Origin: an archaeon
GTDB taxonomy: Archaea > Nanobdellota > Nanobdellia > Pacearchaeales > GW2011-AR1
Direction of reading: 5' to 3'
Assembly: GCA_030638105.1 (NCBI GenBank)
Contig: DAOWFF010000030.1
Location: 1 to 10,009 of the forward strand
Length of the DNA stretch: 10,009 nucleotides
The translations under genes and the position numbers were made by a program. Positions 6,501 through 10,009 of the stretch are shown here, piece by piece; within the stretch, counting starts at the first letter, position 1; every line of letters begins with the position of its first letter. The notes beneath the pieces were generated by a model. The model was not told the origin of the DNA and ran no database searches. It worked only from the letters and a program-made list of their open reading frames with translations.

Positions 6501-7109
6501 TTATTCCCAGACAATTCTCGCATCAACAATCTTTGAAATTTTTTCTCCGACAATAAAAGGGTTAATATCAAGTTCTTTTATTTTTGGATATTTTGCAACG
6601 AGCCGACACAATTTGATTAAATTCTTTTTTATAATCCTGAAATTTTTTTCATTTAAATTTTTTGAGGCGTTAGTTTCTTTAATCATTTTAATTGCTTCTG
6701 TTTCATTAAACGGGCAAATCCTAAAACTCACATCCTTCAATTCTTCTGTGTGAATTCCGCCAGCACCAAAACTAATAGCGTGTTCAAATTCCTGAGTTTT
6801 TTTTACTCCCAACAAAAATTCTTTCCCTTGAATTTGTTTTTGAATTATAACGCCTTCAAAATTTTTCATTTTTTTAAATTCTTTAAATGCTTTCAAGGTT
6901 TGTTCGAAATTTCTCAGATTTAATTCAACTCCGTTCATCTGATTCTTGTGAATAATTTCCCTTCCCGAAATTTTCATTACAACTGGAAAACAAATTTGTT
7001 TAAGATTTAATTTTAATTCTTTTTCGTTTTTAGCAAAAATTCTTCTGACGATTTCAAAACTTTCTTTGTCTAGAAATTCTTCTGCTTCTTTTTCTGTAAA
7101 AATATTCAT
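6501..7109 (-). CDS. acdB: ADP-forming acetyl-CoA synthetase, beta subunit (ATP-grasp)
   Basis: This subunit pairs with the alpha subunit to make ATP from acyl-CoA, ADP and phosphate. From the ATG at 7109 it has 202 residues, somewhat below the roughly 230 of Pyrococcus beta subunits. A longer frame starting at 7157 is disfavoured because its first 16 residues would run through the promoter and overlap the divergent gene. Recognisable ATP-grasp features are VVMKISG (43-49), IIHKNQMNGVEL (52-63, with His54 at the position of the phosphorylatable beta-subunit His of Pyrococcus ACD), GKEFLLGVK (95-103), GGIHTEELKDVSFR (117-130) and ELDINPF (179-185), which supplies a metal ligand. It is divergent from acdA across a 46-base gap that carries a shared TATA-rich element. 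Substrate range (acetate versus branched or aryl acids) is not decidable here. Confidence 0.9.
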   Translation of the reverse strand: MNIFTEKEAEEFLDKESFEIVRRIFAKNEKELKLNLKQICFPVVMKISGREIIHKNQMNGVELNLRNFEQTLKAFKEFKKMKNFEGVIIQKQIQGKEFLLGVKKTQEFEHAISFGAGGIHTEELKDVSFRICPFNETEAIKMIKETNASKNLNEKNFRIIKKNLIKLCRLVAKYPKIKELDINPFIVGEKISKIVDARIVWE

Positions 7110-7128
7110 AAAGAATAAACAAAACTTA

Positions 7129-7138
7129 TTTATATATA
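7129..7138. promoter_or_regulatory. Shared divergent TATA element between acdB and acdA
   Basis: TTTATATATA lies almost midway in the 46 bases between the two divergent start codons. Read on the plus strand, TTTATATA (7129-7136) is centred about 23 bases before the acdA ATG at 7156. Read on the minus strand, TATATATA (7131-7138) is centred about 25 bases before the acdB ATG at 7109. Both distances suit leaderless transcripts, and neither gene has a Shine-Dalgarno sequence. Confidence 0.6.
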
Positions 7139-7155
7139 GTTTTCGGATTAAAGGC

Positions 7156-8409
7156 ATGGAAAAAGAAAGTTCATTGGAAAATTTTTTCAGTCCTGAATCA
7201 ATTGCTGTGGTCGGTGCGTCAGATAATCCGAAAAAAGTTGGGCATATCTTGATGAAGAAACTTTTAAATTTTAAAGGAAAAGTTATTCCAATAAATCCTC
7301 AGCACAGAGAAGTTCTTGGAAAAAAGTCCTATGCATCTTTAACAGAATATTCTGGAGATTTAGATTTAGTAATAATTGCAATTCCTTCACAAAAAGTTGA
7401 AAAGATTATTGAAGAGTGCGGGAAAAAGCAGATAAAAAATGTGATTGTGATTTCTGCGGGGTTTTCGGAAATCAAAAATTTTGAACTTGAAGCAAGAATT
7501 GTTGAAGTTGCAAAAAGATATAAAATAAATTTGCTCGGACCGAATTGTTTTGGAATCGCAAATCCTTATTTAAATTTAGATACAACTTTTGCTAACACTA
7601 CGGCGAGGAAAGGAGATATAGCATTCATAAGTCAGAGCGGGGCTTTGTGGAGTTCTATCTCGGATTTATCTGTCGGGAAATTTGGATTTTCCGGATTTGT
7701 AAGTTTAGGAAATATGGCGTGTTTGAATTTTTATGATTTCATAAAGCATTTTGATGAAGATAAAAAAACAAAAACAATTGTTCTTTACATTGAAAAATTA
7801 AAGCAGGGGAAAAAATTTATAGAAATTTGTAAAAAAAGTAAAAAAGAAATAATTGTAATAAAAGCCGGGAGGACAAAGCAGGGTTCAGAAGCGACTGTGA
7901 GCCATACTGGAAGTTTAGCGACGGATTTTGAAATTTACAAGGGAGTTTTCAAACAAGCAAACATTAGACACGCTGATTCTTTGTTTTCTGCGTTTAACTA
8001 TGCAAGGTTAAAAATCAAGCCAAAGGGAAACAGAATTGTGATACTGACAAATGCTGGCGGAGCCGGGGCTTTGATGGCTGATTATTGTATTGAACAGGAA
8101 TTAAATTTAGTTAAGGCACCGATTGATTTACTTGGAACAGCGACGGCAAAAGATTATGAAACAGTTTTAAACAAACTGAAAAACCAAAACTTTTATGATT
8201 CAGTTATTGTTATTTTAACTCCGCAGAAAATGTCTGAGTCAGAAAAAACAGCGAAAGAAATTGTTGAATTTTCCAAAACCAAATCTGTGATTGCCTGTTT
8301 TTTGGGGGGGGATTCTGTAAAAAAAGCAAAAGAACTTTTAGAAAAGAACAATGTTCCTTGTTTTAATAATCTGAAAGACGTGACAGAAGTTTTAGGAGTT
8401 GGGCTTTGA
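7156..8409 (+). CDS. acdA: ADP-forming acetyl-CoA synthetase, alpha subunit
   Basis: The alpha subunit binds CoA and carries the phosphohistidine intermediate. From the ATG at 7156 it has 417 residues, shorter at the C terminus than the roughly 460 of Pyrococcus. An in-frame ATG at 7066 is rejected because it would place 30 residues over the start of the divergent acdB gene and the TATA element. The CoA-binding Rossmann domain covers about 8-135, with VVGASDNPKKVGH (18-30) and LGPNCFG (127-133). Two succinyl-CoA-ligase-like domains follow, with ISQSGAL (158-164), the catalytic His250 in VSHTGSLA (248-255) and LTNAGGAGALMADY (297-310). The segment usually read as SxGNxxDVDxxDxI is SLGNMACLNFYDFI (183-196), missing the first two acidic residues. 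With the beta subunit it gives substrate-level phosphorylation at the end of fermentation. Confidence 0.93.
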   Translation: MEKESSLENFFSPESIAVVGASDNPKKVGHILMKKLLNFKGKVIPINPQHREVLGKKSYASLTEYSGDLDLVIIAIPSQKVEKIIEECGKKQIKNVIVISAGFSEIKNFELEARIVEVAKRYKINLLGPNCFGIANPYLNLDTTFANTTARKGDIAFISQSGALWSSISDLSVGKFGFSGFVSLGNMACLNFYDFIKHFDEDKKTKTIVLYIEKLKQGKKFIEICKKSKKEIIVIKAGRTKQGSEATVSHTGSLATDFEIYKGVFKQANIRHADSLFSAFNYARLKIKPKGNRIVILTNAGGAGALMADYCIEQELNLVKAPIDLLGTATAKDYETVLNKLKNQNFYDSVIVILTPQKMSESEKTAKEIVEFSKTKSVIACFLGGDSVKKAKELLEKNNVPCFNNLKDVTEVLGVGL

Positions 8410-8431
8410 TTGGAAATAAGTAAACCAAATG

Positions 8432-8440
8432 TTTTTAAAT
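8432..8440 (+). promoter_or_regulatory. TATA-like box for the leader/eL41 transcript
   Basis: TTTTTAAAT is centred 25 bases before the ATG at 8461. The predicted transcript would start at or next to that ATG, placing the 19-codon frame at the very 5' end. The following T-rich stretch (8443-8453) may also act as a terminator for acdA. Confidence 0.4.
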
Positions 8441-8460
8441 CAATTTTTTCTTTCCCATTT

Positions 8461-8520
8461 ATGAAAGTAAACCGCGGATTTTTATTCCCTCAAAAAGATA
8501 CTGGGGGTTGTTTTGAATGA
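8461..8520 (+). CDS. Possible 19-residue leader peptide upstream of the eL41-like gene
   Basis: A short frame begins ATGAAAGTAAACCGC at the predicted 5' end of the transcript and ends in a TGA (8518-8520) that overlaps the start of the next gene as ATGA. The predicted 19-residue peptide (MKVNRGFLFPQ, ending GGCFE) matches no family I know. Its placement 25 bases after a TATA-like box, and the exact four-base overlap, suggest that it is translated and coupled to the eL41-like gene. It could equally be an untranslated leader with a chance ATG. Confidence 0.35.
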   Translation: MKVNRGFLFPQKDTGGCFE

Positions 8521-8633
8521 AACGATCGAGCCGTAGATGGAAGAAAAAAAGACAAATGCGTTGGAAATGGCAACGAAAGCGTCTTAGAAAAGAAAAGCAC
8601 AAGCGTAAACTTAGAAGGGCGAGAAGCAAGTAA
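8517..8633 (+). CDS. rpl41e: Ribosomal protein eL41-like, with 13-residue N-terminal extension
   Basis: The frame encodes 38 residues, about 60 percent Lys or Arg. From the internal Met at 8556 the remaining 25 residues have the exact length of eL41 and its hallmarks: MR-KW at the beginning and RRARSK at the end, compared with MRAKW and RSK in the known protein as I recall it. eL41 is a single helix at the interface of the two ribosomal subunits. The start at 8517 has a GGGGGT (8503-8508) eight bases upstream and overlaps the preceding stop; the start at 8556 has only an A-rich region. An extended protein is therefore possible, while the 25-residue form matches the family. The gene lies between acdA and the clamp-loader gene on its own. 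Genes this short are often missed in annotation. Confidence 0.75.
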   Translation: MKRSSRRWKKKRQMRWKWQRKRLRKEKHKRKLRRARSK

Positions 8634-8663
8634 TTCTAAATTCTCGTTTCAAGAACAATAATC

Positions 8664-8670
8664 TTTATTA
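8664..8670 (+). promoter_or_regulatory. TATA-like box for the clamp-loader gene
   Basis: TTTATTA is centred 26 bases before the ATG at 8693. The intervening sequence is AT-rich with no Shine-Dalgarno, consistent with a leaderless mRNA. Confidence 0.4.
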
Positions 8671-8692
8671 ACTGAATTTTAATTTATTATTT

Positions 8693-9664
8693 ATGGTAAA
8701 TGGAACAAGCGAAATTTGGACAGAAAAATATAGGCCCTGTAAATTTTCAGAGGTTGTTGGTCAGGAAGATATTGTAAAAAGAGTTGAGGCACTGACAAAT
8801 GCTCTTAATATTCCGCATTTGCTGTTTGCAGGACCTGCGGGAATTGGGAAATCAACTTTAGCGTTAATAGTTGTAAAAGAATTATTTAAAGAGAACTGGA
8901 AAGAAAATTATCTGGAGTTGAACGCAAGTGATGAACGGGGAATTAATATTGTGCGGGAAAAAGTCAAGAATTTTGCGAGGACAAAGTCCCTGGGAAATGT
9001 GAATTTTAAAGTAATTTTTCTTGACGAAGCAGATGCCTTGACTCCTGAAGCACAACAAGCATTAAGAAGAACTATGGAAAATTATTCAGCGACCTGCAGA
9101 TTTATTTTGTCTTGTAATTATTCAAGCAAAATTATTGATCCAATTCAATCAAGATGTGCAATGTTTAGATTTAAACTTCTGGAAAAAAAAGATATTGAAA
9201 AAGTAATTAACAGAATTATTGAAACAGAAAATTTAACAATAAATCCCGAATCCGTAGAACTATTATATGAGGGGAGCGAGGGAGATTGTAGAAGATGCAT
9301 TAACATTCTTCAGTCAACTGCATCTGTCTCGCCATCAATAACTTCTGAACTTGTTTCAACAATAATTTCCAGTGCAAAACCAAAAGATATTCGGACTGTT
9401 CTTGATTATGCATTGTCTGGCGACTTTCAAAAAGCAAGAGAAAAACTTCTTGATGTCATGCTCAAGCAAAGTATTTCTGGGCAGGATTTGATAAAAGCAA
9501 TTCAAAAAGAAATCTGGAATCTTCCTGTTGAGCCAGAAATAAAAGTCAAGCTAACTGAAAAAACTGGTGAGATTGAATTTAGAATCACAGAGGGTTCTGA
9601 TCCATTTGTTCAGCTTCAATCACTTGTAGCGAGTTTCGTGTTAGCTGGTTTGGGGAAGGAGTGA
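8693..9664 (+). CDS. rfcS: Replication factor C small subunit (clamp loader)
   Basis: RfcS forms the motor part of the archaeal clamp loader, which opens the PCNA ring and places it on primed DNA using ATP. The 323 residues match the family length. Visible motifs are the N-terminal EIWTEKYRP (7-15) with VVGQEDI (21-27), Walker A GPAGIGKST (47-55), Walker B VIFLDEAD (107-114), sensor 1 LSCNYSSKI (139-147), the SRC motif carrying the arginine finger (153-155) and the sensor 2 region GDCRRCIN (197-204). The C-terminal collar helices run from about 230. The Walker A departs from the common GPPGTGKT at three positions but keeps the Gly-Lys-Ser/Thr core. No intein is present. The next gene follows after two bases, so they probably share a transcript. 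The large subunit is not in the window. Confidence 0.97.
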   Translation: MVNGTSEIWTEKYRPCKFSEVVGQEDIVKRVEALTNALNIPHLLFAGPAGIGKSTLALIVVKELFKENWKENYLELNASDERGINIVREKVKNFARTKSLGNVNFKVIFLDEADALTPEAQQALRRTMENYSATCRFILSCNYSSKIIDPIQSRCAMFRFKLLEKKDIEKVINRIIETENLTINPESVELLYEGSEGDCRRCINILQSTASVSPSITSELVSTIISSAKPKDIRTVLDYALSGDFQKAREKLLDVMLKQSISGQDLIKAIQKEIWNLPVEPEIKVKLTEKTGEIEFRITEGSDPFVQLQSLVASFVLAGLGKE

Positions 9665-9666
9665 AG

Positions 9667-10009
9667 ATGAGAATAGGAATAATTGGAAGCATGCAATTAA
9701 CAGAAAAAATGTATGAAGTTTGTGATGAATTAAAAAAACTTGGTCATGATTCATATTTAACTGATTTGGCAAAACCATTTATTGGAAAAACAGATAAAGA
9801 AAAAGAAAGAATTAAAATTTACCAAAAAAATGAATTAGATGCTATTAGAAAATTCTGGAATTCTATGCAAGATGGAGATGCAGTTTTGGTTGTGAATCTA
9901 ACTAGGAAAGGAATTGAAAATTATATTGGAGGAAATACTTTTTTAGAAATGGGTTTTGCTTATGTATTAAATCAGAAAATATTTCTTTATAATCCAATTC
10001 CTGAAATTG
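9667..10009 (+). CDS. Nucleoside 2-deoxyribosyltransferase-like protein (partial, cut by window end)
   Basis: The first 114 residues are visible; the gene runs off the right edge. The N-terminal strand RIGIIGSMQ leads into a helix with Glu13, and the segment DGDAVLVVNLTRKGIENYIGGN (83-104) followed by FLEMGFAYVLNQKIFLYNPIP has the pattern of the nucleoside 2-deoxyribosyltransferase-like superfamily. There a Glu in the xxEMGFA stretch is the expected nucleophile. Many archaeal members are uncharacterised and could act on nucleotides, modified bases or NAD-like ligands, so the exact reaction is open. The ATG at 9667 lies two bases after the rfcS stop, with GGAGTG (9658-9663) spanning that stop as a ribosome-binding site, which supports an operon with rfcS. 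Confidence 0.75.
   Translation, partial: MRIGIIGSMQLTEKMYEVCDELKKLGHDSYLTDLAKPFIGKTDKEKERIKIYQKNELDAIRKFWNSMQDGDAVLVVNLTRKGIENYIGGNTFLEMGFAYVLNQKIFLYNPIPEI

Overview
The window is AT-rich archaeal DNA, most likely from a DPANN-type genome of the Pacearchaeota/Woesearchaeota kind. That placement is inference from gene content; there is no rRNA here to test it. The archaeal assignment is firmer. The window carries a short homotetrameric-type tRNA-splicing endonuclease, an archaeal/eukaryotic-type clamp-loader small subunit, the ADP-forming acetyl-CoA synthetase subunits, and a tiny Arg/Lys-rich protein that looks like ribosomal protein eL41. TATA-like boxes sit about 25 bases before several start codons, as expected for leaderless archaeal transcripts.

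Layout. Positions 1-219 hold no gene but contain a degenerate tandem repeat with two similar hairpins. On the minus strand follow an unrecognised winged-helix protein (220-1092) and EndA (1144-1662). A divergent intergenic region leads into a plus-strand cluster: a secreted, membrane-anchored CARDB-like protein (1773-2753), a FtsX/MacB-type permease (2760-3965) and its ABC ATPase (3967-4674). These three are almost certainly one operon and form a complete exporter-like or mechanotransmitter-like machine with an extracytoplasmic partner. Next come a stripped-down pyruvate-kinase-like barrel (4690-5373) and a DedA/VTT-type membrane protein (5451-6035). Two coupled small genes follow: a 58-residue soluble protein (6143-6319) and a 60-residue two-helix membrane protein (6316-6498).

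The next block encodes both halves of an ADP-forming acyl-CoA synthetase. The beta (ATP-grasp) subunit lies on the minus strand (6501-7109) and the alpha subunit on the plus strand (7156-8409). They diverge from a 46-base gap with one TATA-rich element about equally far from both start codons. Together the subunits would convert acetyl-CoA (or another acyl-CoA), ADP and phosphate to the free acid, CoA and ATP, fitting a fermentative lifestyle.

The right end is informational. A 19-codon leader reading frame (8461-8520) overlaps the eL41-like gene (8517-8633). Then come the replication factor C small subunit (8693-9664) and the start of a nucleoside 2-deoxyribosyltransferase-like gene, cut by the window end (9667-10009). 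The points most worth a second look are the hairpin repeat, the domain-stripped pyruvate-kinase-like protein, the eL41 gene with its overlapping leader, the symmetric divergent promoter and the CARDB/FtsX/ABC cluster.
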